21,779 nt of DNA from Acetobacteraceae bacterium (GTDB taxonomy: Bacteria > Pseudomonadota > Alphaproteobacteria > Acetobacterales > Acetobacteraceae), in the NCBI GenBank assembly GCA_003164305.1, contig PLSZ01000231.1, positions 1-21,779 on the forward strand. The letters run 5' to 3'. A model generated the notes under the pieces. It made no database searches and was not told the origin of the DNA. It saw nothing but the letters and a program-made list of their open reading frames with translations. Shown here one piece after another: positions 1-8,002 of the stretch. Within the stretch, counting starts at the first letter, position 1; each line of letters opens with the position of its first letter. Both the position numbers and the translations under genes were made by a program.

Positions 1-1013
1 TGCTGGATCCGGCGCTGCTGCGGCCCGGCCGCTTCGATCGCCAGGTGGTGGTGCCGAACCCGGACGTGGTGGGCCGCGAGAAGATCATCCGCGTGCACAT
101 GCGCAAGGTGCCGCTGGCCTCCGACGTCGATCCGAAGACGATCGCCCGCGGCACGCCCGGCTTCTCCGGCGCCGATCTCGCCAATTTGGTGAACGAGGCC
201 GCGTTGCTGGCCGCGCGTCTGGGCAAGCGCGTCGTCGCCATGGCGGAATTCGAGCACGCCAAGGACAAGGTGATGATGGGCACCGAGCGCCGCTCGCTGG
301 TCATGTCCGAGGCCGAGAAGCGGATGACCGCCTATCACGAGGCCGGTCACGCGCTGTGCGCGATGCATGAGCCGGAATGCGATCCGGTGCACAAGGCGAC
401 CATCATTCCGCGTGGCCGCGCTCTCGGTTTGGTGATGAGCCTGCCGGAGGGCGACCGTTACTCCAAGTCGAAGTCGAAACTGACGTCCGAGCTGTGCATG
501 GCCATGGGCGGCCGCGCGGCGGAGGAGATCATCTTTGGCCCGGACAAGGTGTCGAACGGCGCCGCCGGCGATATCAAGATGGCGACCGATCAGGCCCGGC
601 GGATGATCACCGAATGGGGCATGAGCGATAAGCTCGGCATGATCGCGTATGGCGACAACAGCCAGGAAGTGTTCCTCGGCCACTCGGTGACGCAGAGCAA
701 GAACGTCTCCGAGGAAACCGCGCGGCAGATCGACGGGGAGATCAAGTCGCTGATCACCCGGTCGTATGAGAAGGCGCGCCGAATTCTGAGCGAGAACGTC
801 GAGGAATTGCATCGGCTCGCGGGTGGCCTGCTGGAATACGAGACCCTGAGTGGCGACGAACTGCGCACGGTTTTGCGCGGGGAGAAGGTGATCCGCACCG
901 TGGTCGATGATCCGGCGCCGGAGAATCGGCGTGCCTCGGTCCCGACGTCCGGCCGCCCGGCGACCCCGCCACCGCCGGCCGGAGGAGCCGCCCCGGCGCC
1001 GCAGCCGGGCTGA
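1..1013 (+). CDS. ftsH: ATP-dependent zinc metalloprotease FtsH (3' part, 5' end outside window)
   Basis: FtsH is a hexameric, inner-membrane AAA+ protease that degrades membrane and short-lived regulatory proteins. The reading frame is open from base 3, so the N-terminal membrane segments and Walker motifs lie outside the window. What remains starts in the AAA second region of homology ([14 protein letters not shown]), passes through the AAA lid ([18 protein letters not shown]), and enters the M41 peptidase domain. The zinc site HEAGH is at 336-350, and the [15 protein letters not shown] stretch supplies the expected third, Asp, ligand. The C-terminus is a Pro/Ala-rich tail typical of alphaproteobacterial FtsH. 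In many proteobacteria folP follows directly; here folP begins only at 13581. The identification is firm. Confidence 0.97.
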   Translation, partial: LDPALLRPGRFDRQVVVPNPDVVGREKIIRVHMRKVPLASDVDPKTIARGTPGFSGADLANLVNEAALLAARLGKRVVAMAEFEHAKDKVMMGTERRSLVMSEAEKRMTAYHEAGHALCAMHEPECDPVHKATIIPRGRALGLVMSLPEGDRYSKSKSKLTSELCMAMGGRAAEEIIFGPDKVSNGAAGDIKMATDQARRMITEWGMSDKLGMIAYGDNSQEVFLGHSVTQSKNVSEETARQIDGEIKSLITRSYEKARRILSENVEELHRLAGGLLEYETLSGDELRTVLRGEKVIRTVVDDPAPENRRASVPTSGRPATPPPPAGGAAPAPQPG

Positions 1014-1040
1014 GGCCGGGGGGAGGGGCCAGGTCGAGCC

Positions 1041-1241
1041 CCATAAGCATCAAGATAAGGGCCGCGACAGGCACGATTGGTCCTTTTTCGTCATCCTCGG
1101 GCTTGACCCGAGGATCGCTGCACGCACACACAGCGTTGATTTTCCGCAACTACCGAGCGTCAACCGATGCTCGGGCCAGGCCCGAGCATGACGGTGAGAG
1201 GCAATTTCGACCCCGCCCAATTCTTAACCTGATGCCTATGG
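1041..1241. mobile_element. MITE-like foldback element, family B, copy 1
   Basis: This 201-bp non-coding element lies between the convergent ends of ftsH and the glutamine synthetase-like gene. Its ends are inverted repeats: CCATAAGCATCAAGATAAG on the left and, read from the other strand, CCATAGGCATCAGGTTAAG on the right (16 of 19 match). Direct repeats GGTCGAGCC flank it at 1032-1040 and 1242-1250 (the identity extends to 11 bases, GGTCGAGCCCC, counting the next two bases on each side). They look like a 9-bp target duplication. Inside are two palindromes, near 1089-1117 (CCTCGGGCTTGACCCGAGG) and near 1166-1192 (GCTCGGGCCAGGCCCGAGC). No coding capacity is evident. The gap 1014-1342 holds nothing else I can name. 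Confidence 0.7.
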
Positions 1242-1342
1242 GGTCGAGCCCCGCCAGGACGTTCAGAGGGCGCGCCGTTCGCGGAAAGCGTCGAACCGCC
1301 AGCCCAGTCGTCGCGGCGACCCGCCATCACGGGGACCGCCTC

Positions 1343-2710
1343 CTAATACCGTTCGAACCCGCGCCGCAGTTCCCAGTCCGTCACCCGCCGGTCGTATTCG
1401 AACTGCTCCCACTCGGCGGCATGCACGTAATGCTCGATCACCGCATCCCCCAACGCCGCCCGCGGCATCGCCGACCCGCGCAACGCATCGGTCGCCGCGC
1501 GTAACGTTCCGGGAAGCTCCCGCAACCGCTCCCCTACGTAAGCATCCCCGGTGAAGGGCGCCTCCAGTTCCGCCTTCGTCTCGATCCCCGCCAGCCCAGA
1601 CGCGAGCAACGCGGCGAACGCCAGATACGGATTGAGGTCGGCGCCGCCAACCCGGCACTCGACCCGCACCGATTTCGTTCCGGCCCCGCACAGGCGGAAT
1701 CCGGCGGTCCGGTTATCTACGCTCCACACCGCCCGCGTCGGCGCGAATGTGCCGCTTTGGAAACGTTTATAGGAGTTGATATACGGCGCCAGGAAATAAG
1801 CGATCTCCCCAGCGTGCGCGAGTTGTCCCGCCAGATAATGCCGCATCAATTCCGACATCCCGTGCTCGGCCCCGGCATCCGCGAACAATGCCACGCCGCC
1901 GGTTTCATCCCACAGCGACTGATGGATATGGCTCGACGATCCCGCCAGATCGTACCGCCACTTCGCCATGAACGTCACCGCCTTTCCCTGGGCGTGCGCG
2001 ATTTCCTTGATGGCGTTCTTCAGGATGACGTGCCGGTCCGCCATCTCCAATGCGTCCGCGTAACGGACATTGATCTCCTGCTGGCCAGGACCCCACTCGC
2101 CCTTGGAGTTCTCCACCGGAATTCCCGCGTTTTGCAAGCCATTGCGGACGGCGCGCATCAGCGGCTCTTCCTTGCTGGTCTGGAAGACGTGATAGTCCTC
2201 GATGTAACGGCTGCTGGTCCGGGGCGCGCGAAAATCCCGCGCCGCGATCGCCTCATGACTTTCATCGAACAGATAAAACTCAAGTTCCGAGGCGAAGAAC
2301 GCCCGCATCTTCAACGCCGCGAGCCGCTCCAACTGCCGCTTCAGCATCGCCCGCGGCGAATGCGGCACCGGCGCGTGATGATGATCCAGCACGTCGGCCA
2401 GCACCAGCGCGGTGCCCTCGAGCCACGGCACGCGGCGCAAGGTGGTCAGATCCGGCCGCAGAACGAAATCGCCATACCCCTGTCGCCAACTGGCCGCCGC
2501 GTAACCGGGCACCGGCTCCATGTCGATGTCGTTGGCGAGCAAGTAATCGCAGGCATGGGTTTCCCCCGCGCCGCTATCGAGGAAATACCGCGCGTGAAAC
2601 CGCTTGCCGATCAATTGGCCCGCCATGTCGGTCATCGCGACGACGACCGTGTCGATCCGGCCCGCGTCGGCTTCCGTCTTCAGGTCGCCCAGGGTGAGCA
2701 TGCCGGTCAT
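1343..2710 (-). CDS. Glutamine synthetase-like (PuuA-type) amine ligase
   Basis: This is a 455-residue member of the glutamine synthetase superfamily, which joins glutamate to ammonia or an amine using ATP in the cytoplasm. Visible family motifs are SELEFYLF (141-148, metal-binding Glu residues), GEWGPGQQEINVRYAD (about 204-219), GSSSHIHQSL (257-266) and VECRVGGADLNPYLA (350-363). The C-terminus (VTDWELRRGFERY) resembles gamma-glutamylpolyamine synthetase-like proteins. The adenylylation loop of classical GlnA (NLYDLP) is absent. No polyamine catabolism genes (puuB, C or D types) are nearby, so the amine substrate is unknown. It lies 112 bp downstream of the ClC gene on the same strand. A second ATG at codon 4 is an alternative start; neither has a strong ribosome binding site. 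Confidence 0.88.
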   Translation of the reverse strand: MTGMLTLGDLKTEADAGRIDTVVVAMTDMAGQLIGKRFHARYFLDSGAGETHACDYLLANDIDMEPVPGYAAASWRQGYGDFVLRPDLTTLRRVPWLEGTALVLADVLDHHHAPVPHSPRAMLKRQLERLAALKMRAFFASELEFYLFDESHEAIAARDFRAPRTSSRYIEDYHVFQTSKEEPLMRAVRNGLQNAGIPVENSKGEWGPGQQEINVRYADALEMADRHVILKNAIKEIAHAQGKAVTFMAKWRYDLAGSSSHIHQSLWDETGGVALFADAGAEHGMSELMRHYLAGQLAHAGEIAYFLAPYINSYKRFQSGTFAPTRAVWSVDNRTAGFRLCGAGTKSVRVECRVGGADLNPYLAFAALLASGLAGIETKAELEAPFTGDAYVGERLRELPGTLRAATDALRGSAMPRAALGDAVIEHYVHAAEWEQFEYDRRVTDWELRRGFERY

Positions 2711-2822
2711 CGCGACCGTGTTTGCCGGGAATTTCGTCGCGCGGCAATTCGGCGACCGCGATCAGCCGGCGCGCTTACCGCGGCCGGTGTGTGATAGTCA
2801 CGACATGAGGGAGACCAGTCGC

Positions 2823-4709
2823 TCAGCGAGGATAGATCCGCACGCTGCGCGCGACCTCGTCGGCGATGTGTTCCTTGGTGATCACGCCGACGATCTTATT
2901 GGCGCGCGGGCGCCCCGGGCCATCGATCACGATCGCCATCGCGGCGCGGCGGCGAGTCATGCGCGCGATGATGTCGAACACCACCGCGGCGGTCCGCACG
3001 ATGGTGAAGTTACGCCGCGCCAAGGTTCCCATCGTCACATCATGCGCCGCCGCGCTGACGGTATTCCGCAGGTCGGTGTTCACCCGGATCACGCCGACGA
3101 TCAGCGAGCCACGCGTCACCACCACGTGGCGCATTCCCGACGCCACGGTGCCCGGGCGAAACGCCGCCGACAGCCGCAGGAATTCGTCGAAAGGCGTTGT
3201 CTCTTCGACCAGCATGAAGTCCGGATCCATCACGTCGCGCGCGCTGCGCACCATGAACATGTTGGCGTGCAACGCTTTCGGGATCGGATGCCCGCGCCGC
3301 ACCAGTTTCATGGTGTAGATGTTCTCGCGCGACAGCACCCGGCGCACGCCCAGAGCGACCGCGACGGTGAGAATCATCGGCAGCACGATGTCGTAGTCGC
3401 GCGTCATCTCGAACACCATGGCGACCGCCGTCATCGCGGCACCGGTACCGCTGCCGACCATCGAGCCCATGCCGACCATCGCGAACGCCGGCACGCTGAT
3501 CGGCAGATCGGGGAAAATCGTCGTCATCACCGCCGCGAAAGCGCCGCCCAGGGTCGCGCCCATGAACAGGGAGGGCGAGAAGATGCCGCCCGAGGCGCCG
3601 GAACCCAGGCTGATCGACGTCGCCAGCAGTTTGCAGAAATACAGCAGCAGCAGGAAGCCGGCCGCCGTCAGTTGGCCCGTCAGCGTGGCCTGGATCGTCG
3701 CGTAGCCGACGCCTTCGACGTAATAATGGCCGCCCCAACGCATCAACGCCCAGATCAGCGTGCCGACCATCAGCATCCCGATCGAATGGCGCAGGTATCC
3801 GCCGGGGATCTTGTCGAACAGATCCTCGGCCCAATGCAGCGCGCGGACGAACAGGGCGGCCGCCGCGCCGATGACGACTCCCATGGCGACATAAAGCAAC
3901 AAGACCACGGCGCCGCCCGACGACACCGGCAGCGACGCCAGCGTGGTTGGAATGTCGAACGCCGGGCGGGCGCCGAAGAACAGCCGGCCGATGAAGGTCG
4001 CCGTGCCGGTCGCGATGGCCACCGGCAGGAACGTGTTCACGCTGATTTCCGGCAGCATCAGTTCGGTCGCGAACAGCACGCCGCCGATCGGCGTGTTGAA
4101 CGTGGCCGCGATTCCCGCCCCGGCACCCGCCGCGACCAGGATGATGCGTTGTCCCATCGACATGCGGATCACCTGACCGAGCGTCGAGCCAAGCGCGGAA
4201 CCGATCTGGATGATCGGTCCCTCGCGCCCGACCGCCGCGCCGCTGCCGATCGACAACGCCGACGCCAGCGACTTGGCCACCGCCACGACCGGCCGGATCA
4301 CGCCGCGATTGTAATAGATCGCGTCCATCACCTCGGGCACGCCGTGACCCTTGGCTTCAGGCGCGAAGGTGCTGACGATGAAGGTGACGCCGAGCCCGCC
4401 GATCACCGGCACCAGAATGACCCAGGCGCCCCAGGGTGGTGACGGCGTGAACAGATTGGAGTCGTAGACAAACGAAAACTGGCCCAGGAACAGCAGATTA
4501 TGCACGAAGCCGATCAGCGCGCGGAACACCACCGCGCCGATACCGGTGATGCCGCCGACCACCAGCGCCAGACCGCAGACCAGCAGCAAATGCAACGAAC
4601 GCGAGTCTTCCGCCGTGCCCGGGTCTCGGCTCGCGGGTCCCCCCGGGGCGTCGGAACGCGGGGCGAGGGCATGGCGAGGCAGCAACGCCGCGATTTGTTG
4701 TTTGATCAT
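2823..4709 (-). CDS. ClC-family chloride channel/transporter with C-terminal CBS pair
   Basis: This 628-residue inner-membrane protein of the ClC family moves chloride or another anion, often in exchange for protons. Selectivity-filter motifs are all present: GHGVP (121-125), GREGP (161-165, with the gating Glu at 163) and GSGASGGIFSPSL (369-381). The rest of the membrane domain is long hydrophobic helices. Residues after about 480 form two CBS-like units (MVRSARDVMDPDFMLVEE..., and MTRRRAAMAIVIDG...IVGVITKEHI), probably a nucleotide-sensing regulatory domain. The position matching the internal proton Glu203 of E. coli ClC is Leu217 by my alignment (FATELM against FIIEEM). The cytoplasmic N-terminus is Pro/Ala-rich. 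The start ATG has only a weak upstream GAAAG. The GS-like gene follows downstream. Confidence 0.95.
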   Translation of the reverse strand: MIKQQIAALLPRHALAPRSDAPGGPASRDPGTAEDSRSLHLLLVCGLALVVGGITGIGAVVFRALIGFVHNLLFLGQFSFVYDSNLFTPSPPWGAWVILVPVIGGLGVTFIVSTFAPEAKGHGVPEVMDAIYYNRGVIRPVVAVAKSLASALSIGSGAAVGREGPIIQIGSALGSTLGQVIRMSMGQRIILVAAGAGAGIAATFNTPIGGVLFATELMLPEISVNTFLPVAIATGTATFIGRLFFGARPAFDIPTTLASLPVSSGGAVVLLLYVAMGVVIGAAAALFVRALHWAEDLFDKIPGGYLRHSIGMLMVGTLIWALMRWGGHYYVEGVGYATIQATLTGQLTAAGFLLLLYFCKLLATSISLGSGASGGIFSPSLFMGATLGGAFAAVMTTIFPDLPISVPAFAMVGMGSMVGSGTGAAMTAVAMVFEMTRDYDIVLPMILTVAVALGVRRVLSRENIYTMKLVRRGHPIPKALHANMFMVRSARDVMDPDFMLVEETTPFDEFLRLSAAFRPGTVASGMRHVVVTRGSLIVGVIRVNTDLRNTVSAAAHDVTMGTLARRNFTIVRTAAVVFDIIARMTRRRAAMAIVIDGPGRPRANKIVGVITKEHIADEVARSVRIYPR

Positions 4710-4730
4710 TCTGGATCAACTTTCAACGGT

Positions 4731-4753
4731 TACTTCGCTGGCGTGACGAAGTA
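4731..4753. promoter_or_regulatory. Inverted repeat upstream of the ClC gene
   Basis: TACTTCG, nine spacer bases, then CGAAGTA form a perfect 7-bp inverted repeat ending 22 bases upstream of the ClC start codon. The position suits an operator or a leader hairpin for the minus-strand ClC gene. No protein match is claimed. The surrounding gap up to about 4870 is noticeably AT-richer than the genes and could hold the promoter. Confidence 0.35.
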
Positions 4754-4874
4754 GACCATTCGCTCAACCAATACTACCCATGACCGGCGGTTTTTTCCGG
4801 CCGCGCGGGACTATTATTTCGAATTATTAATAAAATCCGACGGTAATTCATTCCGCCGGCGTTCCTCACGGTCA

Positions 4875-5218
4875 TTGCGTCACCGTCGTGGGACCACCGC
4901 TCCGGCCATTGCCTCCGGAATCGCGACGTGCCGGCATGCCACATGGTGGCGGAGCCGGTTCAGGGTGTTGGCGTGGCGCTTCCGGTATTTGCTCTCGCGG
5001 CTACCGCCGGCATCATCGCAATCGTCTTATCGGGGCCGTACGCCGCCCCGCTGGCCTGCATCAACGGCGGCATGGCGACGTTGATCGGCGCGGACCTGCC
5101 CAACCTCGACGCGATCCGGCGCATGGGCGCGCCGGTGGCTTCGATTGGCGGCGCCGGAACCTTCGACGGCGTGTTTTTGGCGGGGGTTCTGGCGCTGCTG
5201 ATCGCAAGTCTGTCCGGT
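4875..5218 (+). pseudogene. Remnant of a DUF1614-type membrane protein
   Basis: About 90 codons of one frame (from 4928) resemble, from memory of the family, the C-terminal third of DUF1614 membrane proteins: CHMVAEPVQGVGVALPVF, YAAPLACINGGMATLIGADL and GAPVASIGGAGTFDGVFL, ending in a hydrophobic segment. The N-terminal two thirds are missing. Just upstream another frame reads TAPAIASGIATC, which would fit the residues expected before CHMVAEP, suggesting a frameshift near 4915-4930. Downstream the frame has no stop of its own and runs into the antisense of the desaturase gene, so the natural C-terminus is also disturbed. There is no convincing ribosome binding site. The function of DUF1614 is not known to me. 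I call it a decayed fragment. Confidence 0.6.
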
Positions 5219-5267
5219 GGTCCCCGCCCACGGCTCCGGTCCGCCGCGCGGCGGCGACGGTGGCCGC

Positions 5268-6332
5268 TCAGTCGCGAGTCGCCGCCCGAAACGGCACCAG
5301 CCTGCGACGGTCCGCGTCCCACAAAGCCAGCCGCGCGCAACGCAGACTCTGCCACAATGTCAGCCGCGGGGCCGCCTGCAAAACCGGGTTCGCCTCATGG
5401 CATTCCCGCAGCCGGTAATTCGGAATCCGGCTGGCGAGGTGATGGATGTGATGGAAGCCGATATTGCCGGTCATCCAGTGCAACACCCGCGGCAGGTCGT
5501 AAAAGGATGAACCGCTCAGCGCCGCCGCGTGGAAATCCCAGCGCGGCCGTGCTTCCCAGTAAGCCGTCTCGAACTGATGCTGGATATAGAACAGCCAGAC
5601 GCCGATCGTGGCGGCCAGCAGCATGACCGGCAGCCAGCCCAGAAGCACCGGCAGCGGCCCCAGCAGCAGCACCAGCACCGTGACCAGCGCGGCGAGCGCG
5701 GCATCCGTGCCGACAATGCTCAACCAATCGCGCCAGCGATGCCAGGGACTGCCGCGCGGCACCCGCAGGCACCACAGGATCAGCCACGCCGGACCGACCC
5801 CGAACATCACCAGCGGATGCCGGTACAACCGGTAAGCGAGCCGCCGCGGCAGCGACAGCGCGCGGTATTCGTCCAGCGTCAGCAGCGTCACGTCGCCCGC
5901 CCCCCGGCGGTCGAGATTGCCCGTCGAGGCGTGATGCATCGCGTGATCGCGGCGCCAGTATGTGAAGGGCGTCAATGTCAGCAGGCTCAGCGCCCGGCCG
6001 AGCAAGCCGTTGGCCCATGCGGATTTGAAGAATGACCCGTGCCCGCAATCGTGCTGGATGATGAACAGCCGGACCAGCAGCAACGCTCCCACCGGGAACA
6101 GCAGCATCGCCGCCAGCACGCCGTAATTGAGCGCGATCAGCATCCCCGTCATCACCGCCAGAAATGGCAGCGCGGTGTTCAGCAATTGCATCAGGGAACG
6201 GCGCGGCGAGGGGGTCAGATACGGCGTGACCAGTGTCCGCCACGCCGCCGCGGTGAGAACAGGCCGCTCCCCGACGGATCGCGCGAGGGGTTCGGTACCG
6301 GAGCCGGTTGGCGTGACATCGGAACTGGACAT
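5268..6332 (-). CDS. Membrane fatty acid desaturase (delta-12/omega-6 like)
   Basis: This 354-residue integral membrane di-iron desaturase introduces double bonds into acyl chains of membrane lipids, using oxygen and an electron donor. The three histidine boxes are intact: HDCGH (94-98), HAMHH (130-134) and HHIHH (294-298). Hydrophobic pairs surround them (about 52-92 and 212-250). YIQHQFETAYWE (249-260) before the last box is typical of delta-12-type acyl-lipid desaturases. The exact position of the double bond cannot be told from sequence. The gene lies 182 bp downstream of the cold-shock protein gene on the same strand, which suggests a cold-adaptation role by inference. The start ATG has only a distant GGAG, so the first residues are uncertain. 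Confidence 0.93.
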   Translation of the reverse strand: MSSSDVTPTGSGTEPLARSVGERPVLTAAAWRTLVTPYLTPSPRRSLMQLLNTALPFLAVMTGMLIALNYGVLAAMLLFPVGALLLVRLFIIQHDCGHGSFFKSAWANGLLGRALSLLTLTPFTYWRRDHAMHHASTGNLDRRGAGDVTLLTLDEYRALSLPRRLAYRLYRHPLVMFGVGPAWLILWCLRVPRGSPWHRWRDWLSIVGTDAALAALVTVLVLLLGPLPVLLGWLPVMLLAATIGVWLFYIQHQFETAYWEARPRWDFHAAALSGSSFYDLPRVLHWMTGNIGFHHIHHLASRIPNYRLRECHEANPVLQAAPRLTLWQSLRCARLALWDADRRRLVPFRAATRD

Positions 6333-6450
6333 GGGTGATACCAGCTTCTGGCCTCCGGTCAGGGGAACGTCGGAACCGGTCAGGCGAATTCGCGCGCGAG
6401 CCGGATGACGATTCCGTGACGCTTGACGTTGGTGTGGACCGCGATCGACA

Positions 6451-6498
6451 CGCTCCCGACCGCGGGAGCGGAAATGGCGGGGCTGATCGTGCCCCGCC
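6451..6498 (-). terminator. Two hairpins downstream of the cold-shock gene
   Basis: Two perfect 8-bp stems lie back to back 17 bases after the cold-shock stop codon. One is CGCTCCCG-ACCG-CGGGAGCG at 6451-6470. The other is GGCGGGGC-TGATCGT-GCCCCGCC at 6476-6498. On the minus strand the 6476-6498 hairpin comes first and is followed by a short ATTTC run. The T run is weak for a classical intrinsic terminator, so they may instead be 3' stabilising structures separating cspA from the desaturase. Confidence 0.5.
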
Positions 6499-6514
6499 AG
6501 ACATTCCAGGCGCG

Positions 6515-6721
6515 TTACCGAAGTTCGAGATTAACCGCGGAGCTTTTGCCGCGCTGGCCTTCCTCGATTTCGAAAGACACCTTCTGGCCTTCCGGAAGCG
6601 TTGTCTTACCCGCCCGCTCCACCGCCGAGATATGCACGAAGATGTCCTTCGAGCCATCGTCGGGCTGGATGAAACCATAGCCCTTCTGGGCGTTGAACCA
6701 TTTCACTGTACCGTTTGACAT
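6515..6721 (-). CDS. CspA-family cold-shock protein
   Basis: This 68-residue single cold-shock domain is a nucleic-acid chaperone that melts RNA structure. Both RNA-binding motifs are present: KGYGFI (RNP1) and DIFVHISAV (RNP2), after the family start [16 protein letters not shown]. The longer open frame (to 6841) is rejected because this ATG has GGAG seven bases upstream (complement of 6729-6732) and matches the usual N-terminus. A good promoter about 140 bases upstream implies a long leader, as is known for thermoregulated csp mRNAs. The desaturase gene lies downstream. Confidence 0.95.
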   Translation of the reverse strand: MSNGTVKWFNAQKGYGFIQPDDGSKDIFVHISAVERAGKTTLPEGQKVSFEIEEGQRGKSSAVNLELR

Positions 6722-6860
6722 GTAACTGCTCCATATAACGTCGTTCCGCCACGCAAACGCGCATGACGGGTCTGACCGCGGCGATGGGATAGGGAACCGG
6801 GTTCGACGCCTGAAGCGAAACGAAAAACGGACCTGACTCAAACAACAGGGCGACGAGCGT

Positions 6861-6889
6861 TATATAAGCGGCGATTTCGCCGGATGCAA
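6861..6889 (-). promoter_or_regulatory. Sigma70-type promoter for the cold-shock gene
   Basis: Reading the minus strand, a -35 box TTGCAT (6884-6889) and a -10 box TATATA (6861-6866) are separated by exactly 17 bases. Transcription would start near 6854 and give a leader of about 130 bases before the cspA ATG. That leader contains a GTTTTTCGTTTCG-like T-rich stretch and could hold a thermosensitive structure. The assignment is from box match and spacing only. Confidence 0.55.
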
Positions 6890-7104
6890 GATCAATCGCC
6901 GTGACGCGGGATTCGCCCTCGCCGGATTTCGGCATGCGAAGCAACCCCGGGGAACGCGAACAACCTGGCCAAACCATAAGCTGGCAACCGGGGCGAGCCG
7001 CCGGCCAGCGGCTTGACGGCCCGCCCGATCCACCCGCATGTCGCCCGGACCAGGCGACGGCGATCGGGCCCGTCCCGGATACGGATAACAGCGGATATCG
7101 GTAC

Positions 7105-7875
7105 GTGGAACGCGAAATATTTCATACCAGTAACGAAACGCTGTGCCGTCTGGAGCGCCTGCATGTCCGTGCGTGGCCCGCCTCCGAAACCGAACGCATC
7201 GACGGCTGGCTCTGGCGTTGGTCCGGCGGCGGATCGCAACGCGCCAACTCGGTCTCGACGGTTGATTTCATCGGCGGCGATCCGGCGGACGCGCTCGACC
7301 GGGTGGAGCAACGCTACCGCGCCAAAGGGTCGCCCGCGCGGTTCCACACGTTCGATCTCAGCCAGCCCGCCGCCTTGCCGGCGTTGTTGGCCGCCCGAGG
7401 CTACGGCGCCGGCGAAACGACCGTGACGATGCTGGCCGTCGCGCCGCTTTCGGAACCGCCGGCCACCCCATCCGCCAGTGTCGAGATCGCGAGCGATCCA
7501 ACCCCGGAATGGCTCGCCGTCTACCTGGAGGCGATCACGGAAAGCCGCCGCGTGGTCAATAGGCGAATCCTTCGGCGGATTCCCGATCCGCGGGCGTTCT
7601 TTTCGGTCCGCCGCGATGGGCGAGTGATTTCGACCGCGTTATGTGTCGCCGACGCGGGTCTCGCGGTCGCCGAATGCGTCGCCACGCGCGCCGACGCCCG
7701 CGGCCAACGCGGTGCCGATCTGGCGATGCGGGCGCTGATGGCCTGGGCCGCGTCCATGGGCGCCCATACGGTCGGGCTACAGGTCGTCGAAAACAACCAG
7801 GCCGCCCTCGCGTTGTACCGCCGGCTTGGGTTCCGCCCGGTTTGCACCAACCGCTTCTGGGCCAGACCCGTCTGA
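7105..7875 (+). CDS. GNAT-family N-acetyltransferase
   Basis: This is a roughly 256-residue cytoplasmic protein with a C-terminal GNAT fold (about residues 165-256), which transfers acetyl from acetyl-CoA to an unknown amine. Family features are the helix after the acetyl-CoA loop (RGQRGADLAMRALMAWA) and the closing motif LQVVENNQAALALYRRLGF. The N-terminal part (RLERLHVRAWPASETERIDGWLWRWSGG...RANSV) is the partner domain seen in this GNAT subgroup. The frame is open from a GTG at 6901 and has an ATG at 6934, but residues before about 7105 are Pro/Gly-rich and unlike the family. I chose the GTG at 7105, giving the usual length of about 250 residues; the start is uncertain. The YCF48-repeat gene follows 127 bp downstream. 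Confidence 0.8.
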   Translation: MEREIFHTSNETLCRLERLHVRAWPASETERIDGWLWRWSGGGSQRANSVSTVDFIGGDPADALDRVEQRYRAKGSPARFHTFDLSQPAALPALLAARGYGAGETTVTMLAVAPLSEPPATPSASVEIASDPTPEWLAVYLEAITESRRVVNRRILRRIPDPRAFFSVRRDGRVISTALCVADAGLAVAECVATRADARGQRGADLAMRALMAWAASMGAHTVGLQVVENNQAALALYRRLGFRPVCTNRFWARPV

Positions 7876-7989
7876 GCGGCGTTGCCCCGTGTCGCCGGCG
7901 GCGCCTCAGCCTTTTGAAAACGCGGCGAAACATGTATGAGTTACCGACGCTATCGCATAAAACTGTCCGCCGCCTCAGTGAGGATTTGG

Positions 7990-7994
7990 AAGGA
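7990..7994 (+). promoter_or_regulatory. Shine-Dalgarno site supporting a TTG start
   Basis: AAGGA (within GGAAGGA, 7988-7994) lies eight bases before the TTG at 8003. No ATG or GTG in that frame is near a comparable site before the transmembrane segment, so this site decides the start of the repeat protein. A weak promoter candidate (TTGAAA at 7914-7919, TATGAG at 7935-7940, spacing 15) lies upstream. Confidence 0.6.
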
Positions 7995-8002
7995 CCCGCC
8001 GT

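Noticed and set aside
1757..2794. 345-codon plus-strand frame opposite the GS-like gene
   Set aside because: Composition is shadow-like and the minus strand has intact glutamine synthetase motifs.
2604..4442. 612-codon plus-strand frame opposite the ClC gene
   Set aside because: It is His/Arg/Asp-rich with no family features, and the minus strand encodes a complete ClC protein with all motifs. Long antisense frames are expected at this GC content.
4928..5626. Full 232-codon frame as an intact DUF1614 gene
   Set aside because: Only the first 97 codons resemble the family. The rest is antisense to the desaturase, and the N-terminal two thirds are absent.
6722..6841. 40-residue N-terminal extension of the cold-shock protein
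   Set aside because: The ribosome binding site and the family start are at 6721. The extension lies in the leader below the predicted promoter.
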